This document shows, piece after piece, positions 1 through 8,947 of a stretch of DNA of 64,000 bases. Both the position numbers and the translations under genes were made by a program. Origin of the DNA: DASUPK01 sp963736305 (GTDB lineage Bacteria; Actinomycetota; Thermoleophilia; Solirubrobacterales; 70-9); contig CAVTOD010000005.1 in the NCBI GenBank assembly GCA_963736305.1, forward strand, positions 620,001 to 684,000. The letters are read 5' to 3'. Each line of letters starts with the position of its first letter. Within the stretch, counting starts at the first letter, position 1. Under the pieces are notes generated by a model, which was given only the letters and a program-made list of their open reading frames with translations, did not search any database and was not told where the DNA came from.

Positions 1-374
1 GCGTCGACCTCGGCCTGCCGGATGTCCGGCGCGTTCGAGAGGTCCCAGAGGTAGTGCTGGATGAACCAGAGGATCGGGTTGGCGATCACGTTGTAGAAGC
101 GGTCGTACGCCGACGGGTTCGAGGCCACCATCTGGACGTCGTAGGAGATCCCGTCGAGCTCGATCTCCACGGGCTCGTCGCTTTCGCTCGCGACGACGAC
201 GTCCTCCTCGGTCATCGCGGAGGCGATCCAGAGCGCGTTGCGGTGCGAAACCAAGCCCGACAGCGCGGTGACGAGTCCGCCGCCCCCGCGGTGAGCGATC
301 CGATTGCCCTGCTGGTCCCGTCCGAACTCGGCCGGGCCGCGGTTGGAGACGATCGTCAGAGGATGCTCGGGCAC
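1..374 (-). CDS. otsA: Trehalose-6-phosphate synthase, N-terminal part (GT20), cut by window start
   Basis: Partial gene running off the left edge; only the first 124 or so residues are present. It starts at a GTG (374) and reads VPEHPLTIVSNRGPAEF, followed by a glycine-rich GGGGLVTAL segment, which are the N-terminal strand and donor-loop signatures of OtsA-type glycosyltransferases (UDP- or GDP-glucose + glucose-6-phosphate to trehalose-6-phosphate). An in-frame stop lies about 15 codons upstream and no ATG intervenes, so GTG is the best start. It follows treT by 47 bases on the same strand and is probably co-transcribed. A related GT20 enzyme making another glucoside cannot be excluded from this fragment. 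Confidence 0.85.
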   Translation of the reverse strand, partial: MPEHPLTIVSNRGPAEFGRDQQGNRIAHRGGGGLVTALSGLVSHRNALWIASAMTEEDVVVASESDEPVEIELDGISYDVQMVASNPSAYDRFYNVIANPILWFIQHYLWDLSNAPDIRQAEVD

Positions 375-421
375 GTACCCGTTTGTATCAGGCGTGCCTC
401 AAAACCCTGGATGGCTCGCGC

Positions 422-1660
422 CTAGGAGCCGAAGTCGCTGAAGATCCGCAGCCAGTCGAGCAGTAGCCGCGGTGTCAGGAAGCGCTCGCGGGTCCGCTCC
501 TTGCCCGCACGCCCGAGCCTTCGCCCGAGCTCCGGGTCCTGCAGGATCTCGATGCTGCGCTTCGCCGCGTCGTCAGGTGAGGAGACCAGATAGCCGTCCT
601 CCCCGTCGACGATCTGCAGTGGGATGCCGCCCACGTCCCCGCCGATCGTCGGCCGCCCCTTCCAGAGGGATTCGGCCACCGTCAGCCCGAATCCCTCGCG
701 GATCGACTTCTGCAGGATCACGTCGGACTGCGACTGGAACGCGTTGACCTCGATCGCGCCGACGTTGTTCAGGTTGTTGAGGATCTTGATGTCCGGGTCC
801 GAGCCGGCATATTCGAAGGTGCGGTGGAAGAACTCCCAGCCCTCGGGGTCGTCCGTGGCCATCGAGCCGACCAGGGCCAGCTGCACCTCGGGAATCTCCT
901 TGGTCACCTTGCGGTAGGCGTCGATCACTCCGATCGGGTCCTTCCAGGGATCGAACCGGGAGACCTGGGTCATCAGTGGGCGGTCGACGTCGATGCCGAA
1001 CTGGTTGCAGACGAAGGCCGCGTCGTCGGGCGAGAGCGCCATGTTCTTGGGCGAGAGGGGATCGATCGCGGGCGGGACGATCCGCACCCCGCCGTGTCCG
1101 TCGAGGCCGTTCGGCACGTACTGCTCCATGTGCCAGACCGTCACGTCGTACTCGTCGATCAGGGGCAGCATCCGGTCGATCGGCTCCGGGTTCGGCTCTG
1201 AGAGGTCGATGTGACAGCGCCAGACCCAGTTCTTCGAGTGGTCGGCCGCGTTGTGGTGCATCCCGACCGGCTGCGGGTCGTGGACGATGATCACGTCCCA
1301 CTCGCCCTCGAGGCTGTCGGCGTTCATCTTGTTGTAGTGGTCGAACAGCTCCCACTGGTTGGGAGTGAGCGTGTTCGGGTCGCCCTGCAGCGAGTTGTGG
1401 AGGAGCTTCGTGGCGTTGAAGAACTCCTCGCGGCCCATGATGATCTGCCAGTGCGCGTCGAGGCCCACGTCGCGCATCAGGGGGACGAGCGTGTAGAGGA
1501 TCTCCGAGACCCCGCCGCCGAAGGCCGTCGCGCTGACGTGCAGGATCCGCTTTCCCTGCAGGTTCTCCGCGAGCTCGCGGATCTCGTCGACCAGGCCGCG
1601 CCCGGCCAGGTGCGTGTAGTCGGCCAGGGACTTGGTCCCCAGCGCTACCTCCTGCAACAT
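422..1660 (-). CDS. treT: Trehalose glycosyltransferring synthase TreT (GT4)
   Basis: 412 residues. TreT joins an NDP-glucose to free glucose to make trehalose in one cytosolic step. The protein is collinear with archaeal TreT as I remember it: FGGGVSEIL near residue 50, HDPQPVG, WRCHIDLS, TQVSRFDPWK and SIREGFGLTVAE, the last being the EX7E-type GT4 donor motif. The open frame extends 28 codons further (to 1744), but that extension does not resemble the family. An ATG at 1660 has a GAGGG Shine-Dalgarno 7 bases upstream and gives the MLQEV start that aligns with TreT. It lies between the phosphatase gene (88 bases upstream) and otsA, so two different routes to trehalose are adjacent. Confidence 0.9.
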   Translation of the reverse strand: MLQEVALGTKSLADYTHLAGRGLVDEIRELAENLQGKRILHVSATAFGGGVSEILYTLVPLMRDVGLDAHWQIIMGREEFFNATKLLHNSLQGDPNTLTPNQWELFDHYNKMNADSLEGEWDVIIVHDPQPVGMHHNAADHSKNWVWRCHIDLSEPNPEPIDRMLPLIDEYDVTVWHMEQYVPNGLDGHGGVRIVPPAIDPLSPKNMALSPDDAAFVCNQFGIDVDRPLMTQVSRFDPWKDPIGVIDAYRKVTKEIPEVQLALVGSMATDDPEGWEFFHRTFEYAGSDPDIKILNNLNNVGAIEVNAFQSQSDVILQKSIREGFGLTVAESLWKGRPTIGGDVGGIPLQIVDGEDGYLVSSPDDAAKRSIEILQDPELGRRLGRAGKERTRERFLTPRLLLDWLRIFSDFGS

Positions 1661-1748
1661 CGAATCGCCCTCGGTCCTTGATTGCGCAAGGGCGGAAAAG
1701 TACTCGCTTTGTCCGAGGGTGCTCCGCAGGGAAGCGAGGAGCAACCCG

Positions 1749-2681
1749 TCATATGCTGGCGCGCAGCCGCTCGATGCCGGCGTCGAGCTCCGCGCAGATT
1801 GCTGCGTGCAGCTCGGTGTTTGCGGCGGCCACGCATGACATCTGGAATTCGTGGCTCGAGCCCAGGAGCGGGCGGTCCGCCAGGGGCTGGCCGTAGGCGT
1901 CGGTGACGATCGCGCCGCCCTCCTGGAGGCAGATGGTGGCCGCGGCGAGGTCGTACGGCGAGTTGTTGAGCACCGCGCCGCCGCCGACCCGCTCGAACTC
2001 AGAGCGCACGGCCGGCACGTCGTCGATCATCCGCGGGCCCGGCTCGATGTACGCGTCGAGCTGTCCCGTCACAACGCGGGTCATGTCGAAGGTGGCCGAG
2101 CCGAGGTCGAAGGTCCCGCCGCCGACCGATGAGGTGTCGATCAGCCCCGCGAGCACCTCCACGAGCTCGCGCGCCGGGCGTCCACGGAACCCATATGTCC
2201 AGAACATCCGCTCCAGCGTGCGGTTCTCCGAGAGGCGCGCCGCCGGCTCGAGGCCGACACCCCGCTCGGCGACGAAGCTGGCTCCGCTCTTCAGCTCGAG
2301 GACGCAACCCACCTGCACGTCGGCCATGGTCGGCTCGGAGTCCAGCCGCGCGGCCGCGACGGACACACAGCACGACTCGAGGCCCGCCAGTGCGGGGCGA
2401 GTGCCGTCGATCGGGTCGACGACCAGCACCCACTCGGCCCGGTCGCCTGCGGGGGAGACCATGCCGCGATCCTCGGAATAGAAGGAGACCTCGGGCGCCC
2501 GATCGACCAGGAAGGCCTCCATGCGCTTCTCGGCGCGCTCGTCGATCTGGAAGGTGACGTCGCCGCCCTCGGCGGAGCCGGAGTGGGCGCGCCCGGCGTG
2601 GCCGCCGAGATGGGGGAGGACCTCGTCGCGCAGGGTCACGGCGAGGTCCGTTACGAGGGTTCTGATTCGTGGCTTCGCCAT
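1749..2681 (-). CDS. Inositol monophosphatase family protein
   Basis: 310 residues. It has the Mg-dependent phosphatase signatures of the IMPase/FBPase/CysQ superfamily: Glu70 in FYSEDRG and the metal-binding DPIDGT at 89-94. The usual second DG motif (WD.AA type) appears as PYDLAAA near the C-terminus, with Asp retained. Substrate cannot be read from sequence; inositol-phosphate, CysQ-type nucleotide or sugar-phosphate activity are all possible. It lies directly upstream of treT and otsA on the same strand, so a role on a sugar phosphate of that pathway is conceivable but is inference. The ATG start gives MAKPRIRTL. Confidence 0.85.
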   Translation of the reverse strand: MAKPRIRTLVTDLAVTLRDEVLPHLGGHAGRAHSGSAEGGDVTFQIDERAEKRMEAFLVDRAPEVSFYSEDRGMVSPAGDRAEWVLVVDPIDGTRPALAGLESCCVSVAAARLDSEPTMADVQVGCVLELKSGASFVAERGVGLEPAARLSENRTLERMFWTYGFRGRPARELVEVLAGLIDTSSVGGGTFDLGSATFDMTRVVTGQLDAYIEPGPRMIDDVPAVRSEFERVGGGAVLNNSPYDLAAATICLQEGGAIVTDAYGQPLADRPLLGSSHEFQMSCVAAANTELHAAICAELDAGIERLRASI

Positions 2682-2770
2682 ATAGCCGCGACCGCAAGCG
2701 GCCGCCCAGCATAAGTCGCGTCGCTCACGGCCTTCGGCCTCCGCTCCAAAGTGCAGCGGCCTGGCGGTCG

Positions 2771-3976
2771 CTACTGATTGACATCCGCCGGACGCGAGCC
2801 CAGCGTGACGTCGACGGTGGCGTGCTGACCGTCTCGGAGGATGTCGAGCTTGACCGTGTCGCCCGGCTTGTGAAGGGCGATCAGCTCGGAGAGGTCGTTG
2901 TTCTGGAAGACGGGCTTGCCGTCCACCGCGATCACCACGTCGCCGCCGGTCTTCACGTGCTGGAGCTGGAAGGTGCTCTCGCCTGTGGAGCCCTTCAGTC
3001 CCGCCTTGTCGGCCGGGCTGCCACCGACGACGTCGGTGATCAGGGCGCCGCTCTTCGAGTCGATCCCGAGATGGTCGGCGAGCTGCGGGTACAGCGACTC
3101 GCTGGTCACGCCGAGGAACGCGTAGTCGACCTTGCCGTCGCCGCGGAGCTGGTCGAGGGAGTAGCGAACCGAGGTCACGGGGATCGCGAATCCGACGCCG
3201 GAGTTGCTTCCCGAGCTCGAGGCGATCTGCTCGTTGATGCCGATCACCTCGCCCTTCGAGTCGAGCAGCGGGCCGCCCGAGTTGCCGGGGTTGATCGATG
3301 CGTCGGTCTGAATCGCGTTGTCGATCCCGAAGTTGGTGAGGCCCTCGACGGTGCGGTCGGTGGCTGAGATCACGCCGATGGAGAGCGACTGGGTCTCGCC
3401 GAACGGGCTGCCGATCGCCGCCACCGGCTCGCCGACGGCGAAGGCCGAGCGGTCGGAGAGCGGGACCGGCTCGAGGTCCAGGCCGTCGGGATCGACCTTG
3501 ATCAGCGCGACGTCCGCGTCGGCGTCGAAGCCGACGATCTCGGCCGGGACCCGGTTGCGGTCCCCGAACTCGACGAAGACCTGCTTCGCGGCGTGGGGCG
3601 AGCCCCCTCCGTTCAGGCGCCCCCCGCTGGTCACCACATGGGTGTTGGTGACGATGTCGCCGTCCTTGTCGACGACGAACCCGGAGCCCTGTCCCGCTGA
3701 GCTGCCGCCGCCGCCGAGGAGCGAGCTGCCGTTCGAATCGAAGACCGAGATGATCGTCACGACGCCAGGTGAGACGTCCTTGTAGATCTGCGCCGGGTTG
3801 AAGCTGCCGTCGCTCGCCTGCACCACGACCTGCTGCGCACCCGAGGAGTTCGACTCGGTGATCGTCGTGTCCCCGCCGCCACCGCAGCCGGTCGCGATCA
3901 GCGCCGTCGCCAGAGCGGCAAGAACGACCAGCTTCAAACGGGTTGCGCTGACCGGCACCCTCGCATCGATCCTCAT
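2771..3976 (-). CDS. htrA: HtrA/DegP-type S1C serine protease, lipoprotein, with PDZ domain
   Basis: 401 residues. N-terminal signal with a lipobox ending at Cys31 (LIATGC) suggests a membrane-anchored lipoprotein facing the outside. The trypsin-like domain has an intact catalytic triad: His113 (TNTHVV), Asp155 (DADVALIKV) and Ser233 (GNSGGPLL). A glycine-rich loop precedes His113. A single PDZ domain occupies about residues 290-395. It degrades or refolds damaged envelope proteins. The start ATG overlaps the stop of the sensor kinase gene by 4 bases, so it is the last gene of a regulator-kinase-protease operon, an arrangement reminiscent of mycobacterial MprAB-PepD. Confidence 0.93.
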   Translation of the reverse strand: MRIDARVPVSATRLKLVVLAALATALIATGCGGGGDTTITESNSSGAQQVVVQASDGSFNPAQIYKDVSPGVVTIISVFDSNGSSLLGGGGSSAGQGSGFVVDKDGDIVTNTHVVTSGGRLNGGGSPHAAKQVFVEFGDRNRVPAEIVGFDADADVALIKVDPDGLDLEPVPLSDRSAFAVGEPVAAIGSPFGETQSLSIGVISATDRTVEGLTNFGIDNAIQTDASINPGNSGGPLLDSKGEVIGINEQIASSSGSNSGVGFAIPVTSVRYSLDQLRGDGKVDYAFLGVTSESLYPQLADHLGIDSKSGALITDVVGGSPADKAGLKGSTGESTFQLQHVKTGGDVVIAVDGKPVFQNNDLSELIALHKPGDTVKLDILRDGQHATVDVTLGSRPADVNQ

Positions 3977-5418
3977 GCGGCGACTCCCTCGGGTTCGCGC
4001 GGGCGCCGCCGCCGCTCGGAGACAGGCAGGCTCAGGGTGAACGCCGTGTGACCGCGGCGCGAGACGACGGCCAGCTGGCCATCCATGCGCAGTGCGAGCT
4101 CGTCGGCGATCGCGAGGCCGAGACCCGAGCCGATCGCGGCGTCCCCGGTGTAGAAGCGATCGAAGACCTTGTCGATGGCCCGGGGGTCGATGCCTTTCTT
4201 GGCGTCGTCGCCGACGATCAGCTCCGCGGCGTCCCTTCCGCGGACAGCGGTGACCGTCACGTTCGTTCCCTGCGGCGTATGCGTGATGGCATTGTCGATC
4301 AGAATACGGATGATTTGTGAGACCCGATTTAGGTCAGCGAGCGCGACGACCTCTCCCCGCCCCCTGACCTGCAGCGTCGAGCGGTGGACCTTGGCCGCGG
4401 CGCGGAACTCGTCGGCCACGTCACGGGCCACTTCCTTGAGATCCACCTGCTCGCGCTGGATCTCCACCACGTCGGCGTCGAGGCGCGAGAGGTCGAGGAG
4501 GTCGATGGTGAGCTTCTGCAGCCGCTCGATCTGGGCGCGCATCTCGGCGACGAAGGACCGCCGCTCTGCGGCCGTCAGCTTCTCGGTCTCCAGCAGCTCG
4601 ACGAAGCCGCCCAGCGAGAAGATCGGGGTGCGCAGCTCATGCGAGGCGTTGGCGATGAACTCCTTCCGGGAGCTGTCCAGGCGCGCGAGGCGGCGCTGCA
4701 TGTCGTTGAAGCTGCGCGCGAGCTGACCGAGCTCGTCGGAGGAGTCCACGGGGATCGGCTGGTCGAAGTGGCCGTCGGCGACCGCCTCGGCCGCGAGCCT
4801 CATTCGGCGGAGCCGCCGCGACACCGCGCCCGAGGCCCAGAATCCGATCAGCGAGGCCGCGATCAGGGCGATCAGCCCGGCGATCAGGATCTGGCGGCGG
4901 ACCAGGGCGACGTCGTCGTTCACCTCCGCCAGCGGCGTCGAGAGGACCTCCACCCAGCGAGGCCGCCCCGCGAGGTCGATCGGCACGGCCGAGGTCCCGA
5001 CCCTCGTGCCGGCGACGTGCTCCACACCAGAGGCGAGGTGGACGCCGGCGATCGCCGCGCTCGCCGTCAGGTAGCGGCCCTGGATCGCGGTCGCCTCGGC
5101 CTGGGAGTCGGCGACGACGAACGCGGGCACCGGACCGCCGGACTCATCGCGAACGGCGAGGAGAGTCACCCGGCTCTCGGTGGACTGTGCCGTGGTGCGC
5201 ACCAGCTCCTCGACCTGGTGCTGGGAGGCGCCCGACTCGAGCGCACGGGCGAGGCGCGGAGCCTGCTCGGTGCCCAGCCTCTCCAGCCGGCGGAGCTTCT
5301 CGGCCGTCAGGCTCGATTCGAGCTGGGGGACCACATACAGGTAGACGAAGGCGATCGCCGCCGCCGTGATCAGCGTGATCAGCGCGACCAGCCGGTTGCG
5401 GAGCGTGTTGAGCCTCAA
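3973..5418 (-). CDS. Two-component sensor histidine kinase
   Basis: 481 residues. Two membrane segments (about 9-30 and 176-196) flank an extracytoplasmic sensor domain of about 145 residues. A HAMP domain follows (about 197-250), then HisKA with the phospho-acceptor His260 in ASHELRTP, and HATPase_c with N-box LIDNAITHTP and G2-box GSGLGLAIADEL. The G1 box reads GDDAKKGID, so the first glycine of the usual DxGxGI is replaced. The gene overlaps the response regulator by 4 bases and htrA by 4 bases; the partner regulator is therefore its neighbour. The signal is unknown; the protease partner suggests envelope damage. Confidence 0.93.
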   Translation of the reverse strand: MRLNTLRNRLVALITLITAAAIAFVYLYVVPQLESSLTAEKLRRLERLGTEQAPRLARALESGASQHQVEELVRTTAQSTESRVTLLAVRDESGGPVPAFVVADSQAEATAIQGRYLTASAAIAGVHLASGVEHVAGTRVGTSAVPIDLAGRPRWVEVLSTPLAEVNDDVALVRRQILIAGLIALIAASLIGFWASGAVSRRLRRMRLAAEAVADGHFDQPIPVDSSDELGQLARSFNDMQRRLARLDSSRKEFIANASHELRTPIFSLGGFVELLETEKLTAAERRSFVAEMRAQIERLQKLTIDLLDLSRLDADVVEIQREQVDLKEVARDVADEFRAAAKVHRSTLQVRGRGEVVALADLNRVSQIIRILIDNAITHTPQGTNVTVTAVRGRDAAELIVGDDAKKGIDPRAIDKVFDRFYTGDAAIGSGLGLAIADELALRMDGQLAVVSRRGHTAFTLSLPVSERRRRPREPEGVAA

Positions 5419-6125
5419 TCGCGATCCGTGTCGCGAAAGCGGTAGCCGACGCCGCGCACGGTGAACAGGTACTCGGGGTGCTTGGCGTCCGACTCCAGCT
5501 TCTCCCGGAGGTGCCTGATGTGGACGTCGACGGTGCGGGGATCGCGATAGGTCGAGTCGCCCCAGATGTGCTCGAGCAGCATCTCCCGGGTGTAGACCCG
5601 GCCGGGGGAGGCGGCGAGGGCGGCCAGGATCTCGAATTCGACGTAGGTCAGCTGGACCGGTTTCCCATGGAGCAGGACCGAGCGCCGCTCGAAGTCGATC
5701 TCGAGGTCCTCGGCGCGAATCGGCTCGTTGGCGGCCAGCCCCTGACCCGCCATCCCGCCGCGTCGCAGTGCCGCCTTGACGCGGCTGCGGAACTCGCGAA
5801 CCGAGAAGGGCTTGGTGATGTAGTCGTCGGCGCCCATCTCCAGCCCGGCGACCTTGTCGACCTCATCCCCCTTCGCGGTCAGCATGATGATCGGCACCTG
5901 GCTGCGCGTGCGGAGGCGCCTGCATACCTCGATCCCATCCAGCTTCGGCAGCATGATGTCGAGGACCACGAGATCGAACCGCTCCTCTCCGAAGCGATCC
6001 AGAGCCTCTTGCCCATCCAGAGCCCCCACCACCTCATACCCTTCCTTGCGGAGCGGGTAGGTGAGAAGCGTCTGCACGGCCTGCTCATCGTCCACGAGCA
6101 GGATCCGCGCTTGTCCTCGCGCCAT
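5415..6125 (-). CDS. OmpR/PhoB-family response regulator
   Basis: 236 residues. Receiver domain about 6-120 with the acidic pocket (VDDE), the phospho-acceptor Asp56 (VVLDIMLP), Thr in IIMLTAKG and Lys in ITKPFS. A winged-helix trans_reg_C DNA-binding domain occupies about 135-232, with the PGRVYTRE and VDVHIRHLREKL signatures. First gene of the regulator-kinase-htrA operon and divergent from the 6150 gene with only 24 bases between starts, so a shared or overlapping control region is likely. TAACCT sits 6 bases before the ATG, compatible with a leaderless transcript, but no convincing -35 was seen. Confidence 0.94.
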   Translation of the reverse strand: MARGQARILLVDDEQAVQTLLTYPLRKEGYEVVGALDGQEALDRFGEERFDLVVLDIMLPKLDGIEVCRRLRTRSQVPIIMLTAKGDEVDKVAGLEMGADDYITKPFSVREFRSRVKAALRRGGMAGQGLAANEPIRAEDLEIDFERRSVLLHGKPVQLTYVEFEILAALAASPGRVYTREMLLEHIWGDSTYRDPRTVDVHIRHLREKLESDAKHPEYLFTVRGVGYRFRDTDRD

Positions 6126-6149
6126 GTCTAGAGGTTAGAAGGCACGCCA

Positions 6150-8057
6150 GTGATCGATTTGCGTCTCTACAGATTTGCGCTGCTCGCGGTCCCGGTTGCG
6201 GCCGTGATCGCGATGTTCTCACTGCAGTCCGTGTCACCCTCGCTCTCCGGCGGGGTGCCTCCGGATGCCTTCGATCCCGCGACCGCGGCTCCCCTCGCGA
6301 AGCAGCTCGCCGAGTCCGCCGCCTATCCCACGCCCGGCTCGGCCGCGGACAACGCGATGGCGGAGCAGGTGAAGCAGCAGTTCTCCGGCATCCAAGGGGC
6401 CACCGTCGCGGAGCAGCGCTTCAGTGGGTCGTTCCACGGCCACGACGTCGACCTGCGGAACCTGATCGCCACGCTGCCCGGAGAGTCCGACCGCCAGATC
6501 GTCCTGATCGCGCCTCGTGACGTCGCCCGGGGGAGCGGCGCGGTGACCACGGCGGCCGCGACCGCCGCGATGCTGCAGATCGCAGACAGCTTCTCGGGCT
6601 CGTCCCACCGCAAGACGCTCGTCTTCGTCTCGACCGACGGATCCAGCATCGGCGCGCAGGGCACGAAGCGATTCATCCGGGACTACACCGACGCCGGCCT
6701 GCTCGATGCCGCCATCGTCCTCAGCCAGCCGGCGGTGCAGGCCCCGGTGGCCCCGCTCGTGATCCCCTGGTCCACCGGGTCGCAGAGCACGGCCAGCCAG
6801 CTCGACGACACGGCGAACTCGGTGGTCTCAAAGGAGGCTGCGATGCCCGCCGGCGACGAGGGCCCGCTGGCCGACCTCTTCAGGCTCGCCCTGCCTGCGG
6901 GGCTGGGGGATCAGGGCCCGCTGGTCCGGGCCGGCCTCCCCGCGGTCCGCCTCTCCTCCGACGGCGAGCTTCCGCTCGACCCGGGGGAAGACACGCCCGA
7001 GGGCTTCGACACGGACACGTTCGCCCGCTTCGGCCGTGCCTCCCTCGCACTGATCCTGGCTCTGGACGCCTCCCCCGGCGCCGTCGAGCACGGCCCGAGT
7101 GGATACATCGGCCTGGCCGGCAATCTGCTGCCCGGCTGGACCATCGCACTGCTCGCGCTCGCGTTCCTCTTTCCCGTCGCACTCGCGGCCGGGTCAGGGC
7201 TCGCCTCGGCGGCGCGCAGCCCGATCGAGGCGGCGCGCGGCTTCCTCTGGGCCGGCCTGCGGATCGCTCCCTTCCTCGGCGGGCTGCTGATCCTGCTCGC
7301 GGCCGCGCTGGTCGGACTGCTGCCGGGTCCGGATTTCCCCTTCGACCCGCGCACGGAGTCGCTTGGGCTCGGCGGCACCATCTCGGTGGTGGTCGCGGTC
7401 CTCGCCTACGGCGCGATCGCGTTCTTCATGCGGCCGTTGCGCCCGCCCCCTCCGCGGACGGCCGGGACCGCTGCGCCGGCCGCCGTCTTGCTGGCATGCG
7501 CGGCGGCGCTCGGCGTCTGGGCGATCAATCCCTATCTCGCGCTTCTGGTGGCGATTGGGCTCCAGGCATGGCTGTTGGCCGCGACCCGGCCGGCCGGCCG
7601 TGCGGCGATGGCCGGCCTGGTTCTGCTCGGCCTGGTGCCGCTGGTGGCGCTGGTCGCCAACCTCGCGAGCCGCTTCCACGCGGGAATCGGGGTCTGGCAC
7701 GACCTGCTCTTGATGCTCGCGGACGGGCAGGTCGGCGCCCCCGAGGCTCTCCTGGGCTGCGTGCTCGCCGGAGCGGGGGTCGCCATCCTCGCCCTCGGGG
7801 CCCGACCCGCCAGGCCCTCTCCCGACGTGCAGATCGATGGCGAGATCTCGGTCCGCCGCGCGGTGTCCGCGCGCGATGAGGGCCGGGAGCCGCCCGAGGA
7901 GATGCCCGACGAGGAGCCAGGGTCGGGGCCCGAGGGCCCGAGCGAGCCGGCTCAGCCCGAGCCCGAGAGGGATCCCCGTCTCTGGTCGAAGCCGCGCGGC
8001 TCGAGCTCGCCGCCGCCGGGAAGCTTCAGGGCGACGCCCTGGCCCTCGACGACGTAG
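6150..8057 (+). CDS. Polytopic membrane protein with degenerate M28-peptidase-like outer domain
   Basis: 635 residues, GTG start with AAGG 7 bases upstream. A membrane segment (about 7-27) is followed by an outside domain (about 45-310) whose strand order resembles M28 aminopeptidases: NLIATLPG, IVLIAPRD, then VTTAAATAAMLQIA, then TLVFVSTDGSSIGAQG. The zinc ligands expected in those places (HxD, the bridging Asp, the Glu-Glu pair) are replaced by PRD, Ala/Thr and Gly-Ser, so peptidase activity is unlikely. About six to eight membrane segments follow (about 330-550), then a Pro/Glu-rich tail. The last 106 bases overlap thiL on the other strand. Function unknown; a binding or scaffolding role is inference. 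Confidence 0.75.
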   Translation: MIDLRLYRFALLAVPVAAVIAMFSLQSVSPSLSGGVPPDAFDPATAAPLAKQLAESAAYPTPGSAADNAMAEQVKQQFSGIQGATVAEQRFSGSFHGHDVDLRNLIATLPGESDRQIVLIAPRDVARGSGAVTTAAATAAMLQIADSFSGSSHRKTLVFVSTDGSSIGAQGTKRFIRDYTDAGLLDAAIVLSQPAVQAPVAPLVIPWSTGSQSTASQLDDTANSVVSKEAAMPAGDEGPLADLFRLALPAGLGDQGPLVRAGLPAVRLSSDGELPLDPGEDTPEGFDTDTFARFGRASLALILALDASPGAVEHGPSGYIGLAGNLLPGWTIALLALAFLFPVALAAGSGLASAARSPIEAARGFLWAGLRIAPFLGGLLILLAAALVGLLPGPDFPFDPRTESLGLGGTISVVVAVLAYGAIAFFMRPLRPPPPRTAGTAAPAAVLLACAAALGVWAINPYLALLVAIGLQAWLLAATRPAGRAAMAGLVLLGLVPLVALVANLASRFHAGIGVWHDLLLMLADGQVGAPEALLGCVLAGAGVAILALGARPARPSPDVQIDGEISVRRAVSARDEGREPPEEMPDEEPGSGPEGPSEPAQPEPERDPRLWSKPRGSSSPPPGSFRATPWPSTT

Positions 8058-8947
8058 CCGATCTCCGTCAGCTCTCCTCCCGCCGCTGTCACCGCCTCGG
8101 ACGCGGCGGCCATCCGCTCGGGCGGCAACGCGACGAGCAGCTCGTAGTCCTCGCCGCCCGACGCCGCCAGCTCGAGGGCAGCGCCGCCCCCGGCGATCTC
8201 CTCCAGGCCGTCCTGGAGCGGTATCCGGTCGAGGTCGATCTCCAGCCGGCATCCGCTCGAGCGAGCCAGGTGGCCCGCGTCGGCGCCCAGGCCATCGCTC
8301 ACGTCGATCATCGCCGTGGCCCCCTCGGCCGCGAGTGCGGCTCCCTCGCGCAGGCGCGGCGCCGGGTCGAGCTGGCGCGCGAGCATCGCCCGTCTGAGCT
8401 CCGGGGAGAGTGATCCCGTGCCGCCGTCCATCAGCGCCAGGGCGGCCGCCGCGCCGCCCAGGCTTCCGGTCACGGCGAGCAGGTCGCCCGGTTTCGCTCC
8501 GGCCCTCGTCACCAACCGCGCTCCCTCCGGCTCGTAGCCGACGGCGGTCACCGAGACCACCAGGACCGGCGATGAGACCAGGTCCCCACCGGCCACCGCG
8601 ACGCCATGCCGCGAGGCGACCTCCGCCAGTCCGTCGGCGATGCCGAGCAGGGCCTCGTCCTCCAGCTCGGCCGGTGCGGCGACGACCACGTAGGCCTCTC
8701 CGGCCTCCGCTCCCATCGCCGCCAGGTCGGAGAGGGCGGCGGCCAGCGCCTTGCGGCCGACCGCGGCCGCGCCGAAGTCCTCGAGGCGGAAGTGCACGCC
8801 CTCGACGACGGCATCCACGGAGACGCCGCTCGCCGTCCCGGCCTCGATCACAGCGGCGTCGTCGCCGCTCGGGATGCGAACCCGCTCGCCATCGCCCGGA
8901 AGCCGCCGGTTGATCGCGGCGATCAGATCGAACTCGCTCGCCGGCAT
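7952..8947 (-). CDS. thiL: Thiamine-monophosphate kinase
   Basis: 331 residues. ThiL phosphorylates thiamine monophosphate to thiamine diphosphate with ATP, the last step of the pathway. The family pattern is clear: N-terminal SEFDLIAAINR, the Mg/ATP-binding GDDAAVI, the KALAAALSDLAAMGA helix, VSVTAVGY, a SDGLGADAGHLA segment and the SGGEDYELL signature near the end. Length is usual for the family. It converges on the membrane protein gene from the left with a 106-base antisense overlap. The ATG start gives MPASEFDL. Confidence 0.95.
   Translation of the reverse strand: MPASEFDLIAAINRRLPGDGERVRIPSGDDAAVIEAGTASGVSVDAVVEGVHFRLEDFGAAAVGRKALAAALSDLAAMGAEAGEAYVVVAAPAELEDEALLGIADGLAEVASRHGVAVAGGDLVSSPVLVVSVTAVGYEPEGARLVTRAGAKPGDLLAVTGSLGGAAAALALMDGGTGSLSPELRRAMLARQLDPAPRLREGAALAAEGATAMIDVSDGLGADAGHLARSSGCRLEIDLDRIPLQDGLEEIAGGGAALELAASGGEDYELLVALPPERMAAASEAVTAAGGELTEIGYVVEGQGVALKLPGGGELEPRGFDQRRGSLSGSG

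Noticed and set aside
54..425. Plus-strand frame of 123 codons
   Set aside because: Lies antisense to the otsA N-terminus, whose minus-strand frame gives a clear OtsA sequence.
2720..2765. Palindromic GGCCTTCGGCC and neighbouring inverted repeat after htrA as a dispersed repeat or terminator
   Set aside because: Only one copy in the window and no T-tract; cannot be supported without a genome search.
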